Assembly: GCA_017616445.1 (NCBI GenBank)
Contig: JAFZYE010000045.1
Coordinates: 1-37,985 of the forward strand
Origin: Bacteroidaceae bacterium
GTDB taxonomy: Bacteria > Bacteroidota > Bacteroidia > Bacteroidales > Bacteroidaceae
Length of the DNA stretch: 37,985 nucleotides
Direction of reading: 5' to 3'
Position numbers and translations under genes: made by a program. The notes beneath the pieces are model-generated. The model did no database searches. It worked only from the letters and a program-made list of their open reading frames with translations, and was not told the DNA's origin. Numbering within the stretch: the stretch's first letter is position 1; each line of letters begins with the position of its first letter. Of the stretch, positions 8,716-16,766 are shown one piece after another.

Positions 8716-10368
8716 TTATTCCACTGGTTTAGCAAATGGCTTTACACCATACTGTGAATAAGTCTTTGTCTCACGGCCGTCGTCAACACCAATCTCTTGT
8801 CCGATAAGGGTGTTCAACTTCTGGTTCATCTGTTCAACTACAGATTGGTTGTTGCCCTTTGGCCATGCCAGGTTGTCGGTCTCGGCACTGCCGTAGGCGA
8901 ACATCTCCACATCGTTCTTCTCGTAGAGATCGTTGAAGTCGGTAGGTGTGTTGAAGCCGACAGGTGCAAAATAACGAGCAAACTTGTAGTCTTCGGTGAT
9001 GATACCACGGACGAAACCGCGCTTGGTGATGTCGAGACGATAGGCTGGCTTGATGGACTGGTCGATCATGAATTTGCTGTCGATCATCGATAGCATGTCG
9101 TAGCAGAAGAGAGCTCCTTCGCCATTACGCACATCGATAGAAGGATTCTTGACAGCAGGCACCAGTGAGTGACCATGCAGGCCATCGGTGATGGCAGCGA
9201 ACTGCGAAGCATCGCCGTTGGTGGCGAAATCGACGAATGTGGGGGCAAGATCCAGATGCGAGGTGATGTGGGTGCAGTGGCCGCCACCCTTGATTTCGGG
9301 ATGGTAGACAATCAGCGGCACATGGATATTGTTCTCGTAGATGTAGCCACCCTTGCCTTTCAGACCGTGTTCGCCCTGCATCTCACCATGGTCGCTGGTA
9401 TAGATGATGATGGTGTTCTGCATCAGGTTGTTATCTGCTAAATAGTTGAGCAACTGCAGCATGTGATTGTCGCAGTCCTGGATGGTGTTGTAGTAATAGT
9501 CGCGGAACGTCTTCCAACCTGCCTCGCTTGTAGGAGAAGGACCAACCATACGCTCCCAGTTGCCTGCATACTCGCCATGGGCAGCTACGCGGCCTTCCTT
9601 GTCGAACGGTTCATTCCATGTGGCAGGTACAGGCACATTGTAACTCTTCTTATAGACGAGGTCATCGGGAGCAGGCACGCCCTGACCGGCCAATCCTCCG
9701 ATGCCATCCTCGTTGTAGTACATGATGTCGTGAGGGTTCAGGAAGTTGACAGCAAGGAAGAACGACTGACCGTTGGCGTTCAGCTGCTTACCCTTGCTCT
9801 TCAACCAATCAATGGTGTTCTGGGCAATCGTACCGTCCTCATGCCAGCCCTCATAGACGGCTCCATACATATCGCCCTCGGTCCAGTCGCTGAATCCATA
9901 CTCTTCGAGCGAGTTGATACCTTCCGACATGTGCCACTTACCCTTGAAGGCTGTGTAGTATCCAGCCTTTCGGAGCATGTCGCCTACAGTGGTAAGCTCT
10001 GTCGACATGTTGGGCTGGAAAGCATAGTTGGTGTTGTCGAGCATGCAGGTCTCGGTAATGTGGCGACCTGTGTAGATGACAGAACGGCTTGACGTAGATA
10101 CGTTGGCACAGGCATAGTGCTTCTCGAACGAGGTACCTATGGCCTTCAGCCGCTCACGGGCAGCAAAGTCACTTCCTTCAGGATACTGCTCCATGTATGC
10201 TTCCTGGTCAGTTGTGATGAAGATGATGTTGTACTTGCCATCACCGTTCGGCTTTGGCAGATTGTTGTCCACGGGGTTGTCTGATGTGTCAGTACAACCA
10301 GCCAGCAGTGCTGCTCCGGTGGGTAGCAATACTGCTGCGAGATTTTTCGGTTGCAGGATTTGTTTCAT
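8716..10368 (-). CDS. S1-family sulfatase, lipoprotein, Ser-type active site
   Basis: A 550-aa sulfatase with a lipoprotein signal (lipobox LLAGC, Cys25), so it should be anchored on the periplasmic or surface side. NIIFITTDQ (Asp54) supplies a metal ligand. The modification motif is CANVSTSSRSVIYTGRH, in which Ser91 would become formylglycine and Arg95 is the conserved Arg. The usual Pro/Ala at position 3 is Ser (S-T-S-S-R). A later motif, YTSDHGEMQGEHGLKGKG, carries metal and sulfate-binding Asp/His/Lys. A Ser-type site fits the adjacent anaerobic maturase. The substrate may be a sulfated glycan such as mucin or glycosaminoglycan; the sequence alone does not decide. Confidence 0.93.
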   Translation of the reverse strand: MKQILQPKNLAAVLLPTGAALLAGCTDTSDNPVDNNLPKPNGDGKYNIIFITTDQEAYMEQYPEGSDFAARERLKAIGTSFEKHYACANVSTSSRSVIYTGRHITETCMLDNTNYAFQPNMSTELTTVGDMLRKAGYYTAFKGKWHMSEGINSLEEYGFSDWTEGDMYGAVYEGWHEDGTIAQNTIDWLKSKGKQLNANGQSFFLAVNFLNPHDIMYYNEDGIGGLAGQGVPAPDDLVYKKSYNVPVPATWNEPFDKEGRVAAHGEYAGNWERMVGPSPTSEAGWKTFRDYYYNTIQDCDNHMLQLLNYLADNNLMQNTIIIYTSDHGEMQGEHGLKGKGGYIYENNIHVPLIVYHPEIKGGGHCTHITSHLDLAPTFVDFATNGDASQFAAITDGLHGHSLVPAVKNPSIDVRNGEGALFCYDMLSMIDSKFMIDQSIKPAYRLDITKRGFVRGIITEDYKFARYFAPVGFNTPTDFNDLYEKNDVEMFAYGSAETDNLAWPKGNNQSVVEQMNQKLNTLIGQEIGVDDGRETKTYSQYGVKPFAKPVE

Positions 10369-10394
10369 AATGATTAATTGTTAAGGTGGGTTGA

Positions 10395-10580
10395 AAGTTG
10401 AAATCTAAAAGTTAGGAGTTAGGAGTTAGAAGTTAGGAGTTGAGCCACGACTAACCTAATAACCAATTATTAATGAAGAGGTAAAAGAGGTAAGGAGTAT
10501 GAGGTAAGAGGATACCACAGGGCGTTAACATCTGCGAACATTTCTCTCACCTCTCACCTCTCACCACTCACCTCAAAACG
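10395..10580. repeat. Heptanucleotide repeat cassette, copy 3
   Basis: The gap between the sulfatase start and the second LRR gene holds TTAGGAG/TTAGAAG units, a less repetitive stretch with GAGGTAAGAGGT-like units, then CATCTGCGAACATTTCTC followed by CTCACCT units. The minus strand downstream of the LRR stop reads TAAGACCCCG, like other gene ends here. No promoter motif was found. Confidence 0.8.
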
Positions 10581-10585
10581 GGGTC

Positions 10586-11914
10586 TTACTCCTCCTCTAT
10601 AGTTGCGAATAGTCCCCAGGTTTCATCCTTGCGGTAGGCATCAGCTGCGCCTTGGGGCACGATGAGTTTGGCATCGAATTGGGTGAATGCGCCTTTGCCG
10701 AGGGTAGGGGGCACGGCACAATGCAGGGTGATGGTTTCGATTGACTTATCGTTGACGAATACACTGTCGCCAATGGCTGTGAGTGTGGCTGGGAACGTCA
10801 CCTCCTTCAGGTTTGTACATTCATAGAAGGCAAAACTGTCAACGAAAGAGACGTTTTCAGGAATAACGATGGAGGTCAGCGATTCGTCGTAAACGAAGCA
10901 ACCATCGCTGATTGTGGTCAGTGTGCTTGGCAACTTGACCTCTTGTAGCTTCTCACAAAAGCAAATGGCGTATTGACCAATCGATGTCACTCCCTCTGGT
11001 ATCACTATCGAGGTCAAAGAAGAACATGCGACGAAGGCTCCAAGCCCTATAGTGGTCAGTGTCGTTGGGAGAGTGACTTCTTCCAGACTTTCACATTCAG
11101 AAAAGGCCCATTCATTAATAGTGGTCACCCCTTCGGGAATATTGATAGTCTTCAGGTTCGTACATTGAGCAAAGACAGAATGGTCAATGGTTTCAAGGCC
11201 CTCAGAAAGTTTGACAGTGGTGAGGTTGGTACAACCAAAGAAGGTGTACCCTGGCAGTTCTTTTACGCCACAGGGAATGGTCACCTCGGTTAGGCTTTCA
11301 CAGTAGCAAAAGGCCTCTTCACCGATGTATTCCAGTGAGCTGGGGATGTTTATCTCACTCAGACTATTGCACATATAGAAGGTGTACATATCCAGTGATT
11401 TCAGGGTTGAAGGCAGTTTCACCGTTTTCAGTGACTGGCAATAATTGAAGGCGCTGATGTCAATACTGGTGACACCCTCTGGAATGGTCACATCCGTCAG
11501 GCCAAGGCATCTGCAGAAGCAGGCACTACCGAGGGAACGGAGTGTAGAAGGTAAGGTGACAGAGGTGATTTCATCACAATTATAAAAGGCATAATCACCT
11601 ACCTTCCTTACCAAGCATTTGCTGCCGTTGAAAGGGATATAGTCAGGGATGATAACGTCGCCCTGAGGCTTATCGTAGCCCGTCCACGTCTGAAAGGTAT
11701 TATAGTCGAATTCTGGGTACATCGGTGACACGACGACTGCTTCGCCCTCAGGATTGACGATGTAGTAGAGCTTCTGTCCCTGGTAGGTGTAGCTGAATGC
11801 TTCATCGTAGTCATAATACTCTGTTACAGGATTGTCATCGGTGGAGCACGATGTCAATACCATCATTGTTGTGCAGCAAAGGACGGCTGCAAGCGTCATC
11901 AGATTCTTCTTCAT
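10586..11914 (-). CDS. BspA-like leucine-rich-repeat surface lipoprotein, paralogue B
   Basis: A 442-aa paralogue of the protein at 5720-7327. Signal peptide, lipobox (Cys23) and the first 67 residues are identical, and the C-terminal cap differs by only a few residues. The central LRR_5 region is shorter, about 12 units, and more diverged, without the 138-bp internal repeats of paralogue A. Identical ends with different cores suggest recent duplication or gene conversion at the ends. Like other BspA proteins it should be displayed on the surface and bind ligands through the LRR face. It has its own heptamer-type leader, so it may be transcribed separately from the sulfatase pair downstream. 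Confidence 0.93.
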   Translation of the reverse strand: MKKNLMTLAAVLCCTTMMVLTSCSTDDNPVTEYYDYDEAFSYTYQGQKLYYIVNPEGEAVVVSPMYPEFDYNTFQTWTGYDKPQGDVIIPDYIPFNGSKCLVRKVGDYAFYNCDEITSVTLPSTLRSLGSACFCRCLGLTDVTIPEGVTSIDISAFNYCQSLKTVKLPSTLKSLDMYTFYMCNSLSEINIPSSLEYIGEEAFCYCESLTEVTIPCGVKELPGYTFFGCTNLTTVKLSEGLETIDHSVFAQCTNLKTINIPEGVTTINEWAFSECESLEEVTLPTTLTTIGLGAFVACSSLTSIVIPEGVTSIGQYAICFCEKLQEVKLPSTLTTISDGCFVYDESLTSIVIPENVSFVDSFAFYECTNLKEVTFPATLTAIGDSVFVNDKSIETITLHCAVPPTLGKGAFTQFDAKLIVPQGAADAYRKDETWGLFATIEEE

Positions 11915-11920
11915 ACTTAT

Positions 11921-12050
11921 TTAATCTAATAGTTAGGAGTTAGAAGTTAGGAGTTAGGAGTTAGGAGTTAGGAGTTGGAAGTTAGGAGTTAGGAGTTCCC
12001 TACTAACCTATTAACCTACTAAACTTTAAACTCTAAACTCTAAACTTTAT
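11921..12050. repeat. Heptanucleotide tracts in the leader of LRR paralogue B
   Basis: The leader ATTTAATCTAATAG and a TTAGGAG/TTAGAAG/TTGGAAG tandem of about nine units are followed by TAACCTA-like and TAAACTT/TAAACTC heptamers. The GCATCTGCG block of the other three cassettes is absent here. Confidence 0.8.
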
Positions 12051-12065
12051 AAGGGAACGGGTCTG

Positions 12066-12767
12066 CTATTTACGGTCAGGGTATTTTGTGGCGATATAGT
12101 CTCTTGCCCACTTGAGGTATGGGTGATTCGCATAATACACGCCCTCCTCCACTAACTGGTCATAAGCCATATAGCCGTTGCCATAGAAGTAATCCATAGC
12201 AAAGGCTACGGGAATGAGTGTGTTGCGCTCGTCAATATATATTTGGTTAATCTTGGCTAACATTTCTGCAAATGCTTGATTCAACTCTTCTATGATTGCA
12301 TCCTCGTTAGCCGCAAATTCTTCCTCTGACATAGTCATCGCTTTCATGTATACCTCATAGTACGGACGATTAACCTCCTTGTCGTACTCAGAAAGGCGGG
12401 TGTTCAGTGGTGAACCCTGTAGCGTACTGTCGTTGAGATTAGCCGTTACAGGCGTGCCGTCGTTGAAGAAAAATAGGTACCAGCTACCCGGCCCTAGTTT
12501 TTGTAAGCTTACTCCAATCAGGGCTTCTTTGTCAATCGACCCGTAGAATGAGAATTTGCCATCGACTACTTTGACGCTGTCGATACACTTCTCGGTAGAC
12601 ATATTATACAGATAAGCCATTTTACCGTTACTGTCGCTGATTCCATTGACGGAATATGCAACAGATTCTACTACAGGGTTATCGGTCATGTCGTCCGAAC
12701 ACGCGGTAAAAACACTTGCGCCGCAGCAGAGGATGGCGGCGAGCATCCATAGGAGATTCTTTTTCAT
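12066..12767 (-). CDS. DUF4369-type lipoprotein, tandem copy 1
   Basis: A 233-aa lipoprotein (lipobox VFTAC, Cys23). Residues ~37-130 match the DUF4369 beta-sandwich often found at the N-terminus of Bacteroidota thioredoxin-like proteins: AYLYNMSTEKCIDSVKVVDG, FSFYG, then TPVTANLNDSTLQGSPLN. A helical segment follows, but there is no CxxC thioredoxin domain, so disulfide chemistry is not expected. Function unknown. The neighbouring gene at 12815-13513 is a close paralogue with the same layout (shared MKKNLLWMLAAIL start and IDERNTLIP motif). The gap between them is 47 bases, so they likely share the promoter near 13550. Confidence 0.8.
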   Translation of the reverse strand: MKKNLLWMLAAILCCGASVFTACSDDMTDNPVVESVAYSVNGISDSNGKMAYLYNMSTEKCIDSVKVVDGKFSFYGSIDKEALIGVSLQKLGPGSWYLFFFNDGTPVTANLNDSTLQGSPLNTRLSEYDKEVNRPYYEVYMKAMTMSEEEFAANEDAIIEELNQAFAEMLAKINQIYIDERNTLIPVAFAMDYFYGNGYMAYDQLVEEGVYYANHPYLKWARDYIATKYPDRK

Positions 12768-12814
12768 CGTCTTATTTACTATTGATTTACAATTTAACTA
12801 TTAATAATTACAAA

Positions 12815-13513
12815 TTACTCAGCGTCCATTGCCGCTACCTTGTCTCTTGCATACTTGAGGTATGGGTGATTCGCAAAAATCACGCCCTCCTCAATTAACT
12901 TGTCATAAGCCTCAATGCCGTTGCCATAAAAGTAATCTATGGCAAAGGCCAGGGGAATGAGCGTATTGCGCTCGTCAATAAAGATCTGGTTCACCATGGC
13001 TGTGATATCTTCATCTATTTGAATGAGCGCTTCCATGATTTCTTCCTCCTTAGCCGCAATTTCTTCTTCTGACATAGCCATCACTTTTCTTTGTAAATTA
13101 AAGTACGGACGATAAACCTCTATGTCGTAGTAAGAAAGGCAGGTGTTCAGCGGAGAACCCACAAGCGTGCTGTCGTTGAGATTAGCTGTTACAGGCGTGC
13201 CATCGTTGAAGAAAAGTGTTATCCAGCAATTTACCTCAAACTTATTTAAGCCTATCCCCATCATGGCATCTTTGTCGAGCAAGCCGCTGAATGAGAATTT
13301 ACCATCGACAATTTTGACACTGTCGATAGTCTTTTCGTTCGTCATATTCATCAGATACACCATTTGACCGTTACAATCGCTGATCCCATTGACGGAATAT
13401 GCAACCTGTTCTACGACCACGGGGTTATCGACCATATCGTCCGAACACGCGGACAAAACACTTGCGCCGCAGGCGAGGATGGCGGCGAGCATCCAGAGGA
13501 GATTCTTTTTCAT
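12815..13513 (-). CDS. DUF4369-type lipoprotein, tandem copy 2
   Basis: A 232-aa lipoprotein (lipobox VLSAC, Cys23) paralogous to the gene just downstream. It shows the same DUF4369 motifs (MVYLMNMTNEKTIDSVKIVDG, TPVTANLNDSTLVGSPLN), the same helical part with a Glu-rich stretch, and the C-terminal YFYGNG and NHPYLKYARD. No thioredoxin active site is present. It is first in a likely two-gene unit: a TATCTTTG -7 element lies about 36 bases upstream of its ATG. Function unknown. The pair looks like a tandem duplication followed by moderate divergence. Confidence 0.8.
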   Translation of the reverse strand: MKKNLLWMLAAILACGASVLSACSDDMVDNPVVVEQVAYSVNGISDCNGQMVYLMNMTNEKTIDSVKIVDGKFSFSGLLDKDAMMGIGLNKFEVNCWITLFFNDGTPVTANLNDSTLVGSPLNTCLSYYDIEVYRPYFNLQRKVMAMSEEEIAAKEEEIMEALIQIDEDITAMVNQIFIDERNTLIPLAFAIDYFYGNGIEAYDKLIEEGVIFANHPYLKYARDKVAAMDAE

Positions 13514-13548
13514 TGCTCTATTTTTTTGTTTTACATGATTTCATGGTG

Positions 13549-13556
13549 CAAAGATA
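13549..13556 (-). promoter_or_regulatory. Bacteroidota-type -7 element for the DUF4369 pair
   Basis: The minus strand reads TATCTTTG, matching the TAnnTTTG consensus, 36 bases before the ATG at 13513. A well-spaced -33 TTG was not found; the nearest lies about 11 bases upstream. Confidence 0.7.
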
Positions 13557-13670
13557 CAAAAAATAGACAACTGAGCATAAGAATTGCGGTTTTTTTTACC
13601 TTGGAGCGCGAGAATTCTATCCAAAGTCCAAAAACGCTAAGAAAATACGAAAAAAATAAAAAAAAGTAAA

Positions 13671-16046
13671 TTAGAACGGCAGTCCTACTGCGAAGTGGAA
13701 AGAGAAGTCGCGACTGAGGACAGGATGTGCGATGGGGTAGTGACCGTGTCCTTGATAGGCAGGGTTGATGGCTTTCATGCCGGCATCGAAGCGGAGGATA
13801 AAGAAATCGAGGTTCATGCGTAGTCCGAGTCCGTAGGCAACAGCGATTTGTTTGTAGAATTCGTTCAAGCGGAAAGCACCGCCTGGCTGATCAGCATAGT
13901 CGCGTATGGTCCAGATGTTTCCGGCATCGATGAAGAGTGCTCCGTTGAACTTCCAGAAGAGGAAGGCACGGTATTCGATGCTGAGGTCGAGCTTGAGGTC
14001 GCCCGACTGGTTGATGAAGTTGATGCCTCGGTCGGCACCGTTGTAGGCTCCTGGTCCGAGTGAACGTACCGACCATCCTCGCACGCTGTTGGCTCCTCCT
14101 GCGAAGTAACGCTTCTCGAACGGCAGGATGTTGGAGTTGCCGTAGGGGTAGGCGATACCGAGTGCGGCATGAAAGGCTACCGAGTTGTTCTTGTCGATGC
14201 GGAAACTCTTTGAGAAATCGAAATCGCCCTTGACATATTGTGCGTAGGCGATGCCGCAGAACTTGCGCTTGCCGTCGTCGGTGTATTCTGCTCCGAAGAG
14301 GTCGGTGACGCCTTCAAGCAGGTTGCCTGCCGTCTCGATATTGAACTTGATGGTGTAGGCGTTCTTTCCGTAGGTGGTGGTTGTGGCCGTTCCTAAGGAG
14401 TTGAAGGCGTAGGTGTAGCCAAGTTTGGTGATGAGCAGGTTCTCGTAGTTGTATTTGAGGATGGCATTGGTCTTGCCGAGTGAGTCGAGGTATTGCTCCT
14501 TGAAGGTGCGCGACATCCACGGCATGTAGACGTAGTTGATTTCGAGAAGGTCGAACCGATGGGTCGCCTTCTGGTTGACATTGTTCCATTTATAGCGCCA
14601 GGCAGCTGTGAGTACACGACGGTTGAACTCCGGACGGTTCTGCATGTTGTATTGCAGGGATATTTCAGAGGTGGCGCTGTGGATGGCTCCGAACTGTTTG
14701 CTGACGGCGGGCATGAGGAAGCCTGGGAAGCCGAGTGTGGCTTCACCGCCCCATTCGATGTAGTTGTGTCCTTCGTAGCCTTCAAGTCCCGTGATGGCCT
14801 CGTAGGCTCCACGTAGTTTCACCGTCAGGCTCTCTGATGCACGGAAAAGGTTCCTGTGCTGGATTGATGTGCTGGCTGCAATACCGAGGTCGCCTGCCGA
14901 GTTGGTGCCTTCGAGGTCGAAATTGATGGACTTGGAAGCTGCGTGGTTGACGATGATGTTGCAATCGAGGGTGGGGGAGACTGCATCGTCGTGCTCCTCG
15001 AACTTGATGTTGGAATAGCTGAGGGCCCGCAGACGTGTAAGGTATCGGTAGGTGAGCTTCTGATGGTCTTCGTTGTAGAGGTCGCCTGCATGGAACAAGG
15101 TGTTCGAGGTGAGCAGGTGAGGACGGAACCGGAGTCGGTCGCTGTAGTAGATGTTGGTGTCCTTGTATCTGATGCAGTTGAGTTGCAGGGTATCGGTGAT
15201 GCCGTTCGTGTCGACGAAATAGTTGAGCTTTCCGATACGATACTGCTGATGCTGATGTGGGGTGGATCGGTTGTTCTCGAGATAGAGCGGTATGTTCATG
15301 GTGATGTCGACTTCGGTACTTCCATGACAGGTATCGGCAACAAAAGTGATTAGTTCCTTGTAGAACTTATAGTAGCCAATCGTTCGTAAGTGTGTGGAGA
15401 TACGACTGCGCTCTTCGTTGAGTCGGTTGATGTTGAACGGCATGCCATGTCGGAGCAGGGAGTTCAGTGTGTCGTCCTGACAAATCAGTTGTTCCAACAC
15501 AGGATCATCGACGTTGCGACGGATGTTGCGGATGGTGAACTGAGTGCCTGGGTCGACGATATAGGTGATGTTGATCTTCTTTCCTTTGACGGCTTTGTCG
15601 AGCTGGATATCTGTGTGCATATATCCTTCGTTGTACATCACCTGCCGCAGATCCTGAATGGTACGTTCAGCCTTGCGTTGGTCGTAGATGACGGGATCCT
15701 GTCCAATCTTGCGGAACAGACGTGTTGCCCAGTTCGTGGTATCGACACCTCCGAGACAGTAGATCTTGAGGGGTATCTTCGCTCCAAACCATTTGCTGTT
15801 GGGGGTCTGTAGGATGTAGTCGTCGAGTAACAGGTTTTTCGTTGCTTTCCGGTTGGTCGATACGACTTGGGTCTCTTTCAGAAAGTATTCATCCTCACCC
15901 ACGAAGCGGTCAACAGAACAGGCCGTGAAAAGTGTAAGAATTAATAGAGATAAGAGGTAAGAGTAGAGAGGTGAGAGGATACCTTGCTGATGTTGGTTAG
16001 CATAGTATCGTCTGAACTTCTGAACTTCTGAACTCCTGAACTCCAT
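13671..16046 (-). CDS. TamA/BamA-family outer-membrane protein with lipoprotein-type signal
   Basis: A 791-aa Omp85-superfamily protein. After Cys43 (lipobox LFTAC) come POTRA-like domains (~55-290, for example GYMHTDIQLDKAVKGKKINITYIVDPGTQF). A C-terminal 16-stranded-barrel region follows, with the RYFAGGANSVRGWSVRSLGPG motif (VRGW/F signature) and a final aromatic FHFAVGLPF. It probably inserts or translocates surface proteins in the outer membrane. The ATG at 16046 lies 2 bases after the methyltransferase stop, suggesting translational coupling; ATG 16073 would overlap that gene. The long n-region of the signal is encoded by octamer and heptamer repeat DNA, which is odd for such a conserved family. 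Confidence 0.88.
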   Translation of the reverse strand: MEFRSSEVQKFRRYYANQHQQGILSPLYSYLLSLLILTLFTACSVDRFVGEDEYFLKETQVVSTNRKATKNLLLDDYILQTPNSKWFGAKIPLKIYCLGGVDTTNWATRLFRKIGQDPVIYDQRKAERTIQDLRQVMYNEGYMHTDIQLDKAVKGKKINITYIVDPGTQFTIRNIRRNVDDPVLEQLICQDDTLNSLLRHGMPFNINRLNEERSRISTHLRTIGYYKFYKELITFVADTCHGSTEVDITMNIPLYLENNRSTPHQHQQYRIGKLNYFVDTNGITDTLQLNCIRYKDTNIYYSDRLRFRPHLLTSNTLFHAGDLYNEDHQKLTYRYLTRLRALSYSNIKFEEHDDAVSPTLDCNIIVNHAASKSINFDLEGTNSAGDLGIAASTSIQHRNLFRASESLTVKLRGAYEAITGLEGYEGHNYIEWGGEATLGFPGFLMPAVSKQFGAIHSATSEISLQYNMQNRPEFNRRVLTAAWRYKWNNVNQKATHRFDLLEINYVYMPWMSRTFKEQYLDSLGKTNAILKYNYENLLITKLGYTYAFNSLGTATTTTYGKNAYTIKFNIETAGNLLEGVTDLFGAEYTDDGKRKFCGIAYAQYVKGDFDFSKSFRIDKNNSVAFHAALGIAYPYGNSNILPFEKRYFAGGANSVRGWSVRSLGPGAYNGADRGINFINQSGDLKLDLSIEYRAFLFWKFNGALFIDAGNIWTIRDYADQPGGAFRLNEFYKQIAVAYGLGLRMNLDFFILRFDAGMKAINPAYQGHGHYPIAHPVLSRDFSFHFAVGLPF
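15924..15981. repeat. Period-7 tract inside a signal-peptide coding region
   Basis: Eight degenerate heptamers (GTGAAAA, GTGTAAG, AATTAAT, AGAGATA, AGAGGTA, AGAGTAG, AGAGGTG, AGAGGAT on the plus strand) lie inside the TamA-like gene. They encode its hydrophobic signal segment, from about LSPLYSY through LLSLLILTLFT. Confidence 0.7.
16011..16044. repeat. Octanucleotide tract at the start of the TamA-like gene
   Basis: Four tandem TCTGAACT/CCTGAACT octamers run up to the ATG of the TamA-like gene and encode its first ~11 residues (EFRSSEVQKFR). Confidence 0.85.
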
Positions 16047-16048
16047 GA

Positions 16049-16741
16049 TTATCTTCTTCTGAATTCCGAACATACGATGGCGGTAGCGATGGCTACATTG
16101 AGTGATTCACTGGTTTCACGTCCCTGTGGGTAATTGGGGATGAGCAGTCGATGGGTGACCTTTGCTGCCACAGCATTGGAGATGCCGTGTCCCTCGTTGC
16201 CCATGATGATGAGTCCGTGTGGCTGAAGAGTGGTCTGGTAGATGTTGTCGCCATCGAGGAATGTTCCATAGATGGGGAAGTGGCCCTTGGCTTGTAGGTC
16301 TGTGATGGTTTGCGTGAGATCGGTCTCGTGTATATGTACGCGTGCCAACGCTCCCATCGTAGCTTGTACGACTTTGGGGTTATAGATATCAGCACAGCCT
16401 CGTGAGCAGATGATATGTTCAATACCGAACCAGTCGGCCAGACGGATGATGGTACCCAGATTGCCTGGGTTCTGGATGTCGTCGAGCGCCAGCATCAGTT
16501 GGTCGTGAGGTGAAGGAATGGGTGTCTCAGCTGCTTTCTTGAAGACAGCAAACAGGTGCTGAGGGGTATCGAGGAAACTGACACGATCAGCATCCTCACC
16601 TTCAATCAGTTCGACGAGTTCGAAATGACCCTTCAGTTCATTCACCACCTTCGGGCCTTCAGCTACGAACACACCATGCATGTCCCGGAACTTCTTGAGT
16701 TCCAGACTCCTGAGATGCTTTATCTGGTTCTTACTTATCAT
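16049..16741 (-). CDS. TrmH/SpoU-family (SPOUT) RNA 2'-O-methyltransferase
   Basis: A 230-aa SAM-dependent methyltransferase for ribose 2'-O-methylation of rRNA or tRNA. All three SpoU motifs are visible: motif 1 NPGNLGTIIRLADWFG, motif 2 IIMGNEGHGIS, and motif 3 LLIPNYPQGRETSESLNVAIA, which forms the trefoil-knot SAM site. An N-terminal L30e-like substrate-binding region (~1-80) precedes them. The exact RNA target cannot be told from sequence. The ATG is placed directly after a GGAG-containing heptamer tract that serves as a ribosome-binding region. The stop is 2 bases before the TamA-like start, so the genes are probably translated in concert. Confidence 0.92.
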   Translation of the reverse strand: MISKNQIKHLRSLELKKFRDMHGVFVAEGPKVVNELKGHFELVELIEGEDADRVSFLDTPQHLFAVFKKAAETPIPSPHDQLMLALDDIQNPGNLGTIIRLADWFGIEHIICSRGCADIYNPKVVQATMGALARVHIHETDLTQTITDLQAKGHFPIYGTFLDGDNIYQTTLQPHGLIIMGNEGHGISNAVAAKVTHRLLIPNYPQGRETSESLNVAIATAIVCSEFRRR

Positions 16742-16766
16742 CTTCTAACTCCTAACTTCTAACTCC
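16742..16766 (-). repeat. Heptamer tract forming the TPR stop codon and the methyltransferase RBS
   Basis: The minus strand reads GGAGTTAGAAGTTAGGAGTT and then AGAAG before ATG. The TAG ending the TPR gene (16754-16752) and a GGAG about 10 bases before the methyltransferase ATG are both units of the TTAGGAG repeat. Confidence 0.85.

Noticed and set aside
5462-13513. Insertion sequence or transposon carrying the lipoprotein island
   Set aside because: No transposase or integrase and no terminal inverted repeats were seen; the repeats are short tandem tracts instead.
14393-14812. Minus-strand frames inside the TamA-like gene with Thr/Pro/Arg-rich translations
   Set aside because: Out-of-frame readings of the barrel-coding region; composition is typical of shadow frames.
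16047-16073. Upstream ATG 16073 for the TamA-like gene
   Set aside because: It overlaps the methyltransferase gene by 25 bases, whereas ATG 16046 follows its stop by 2 bases.
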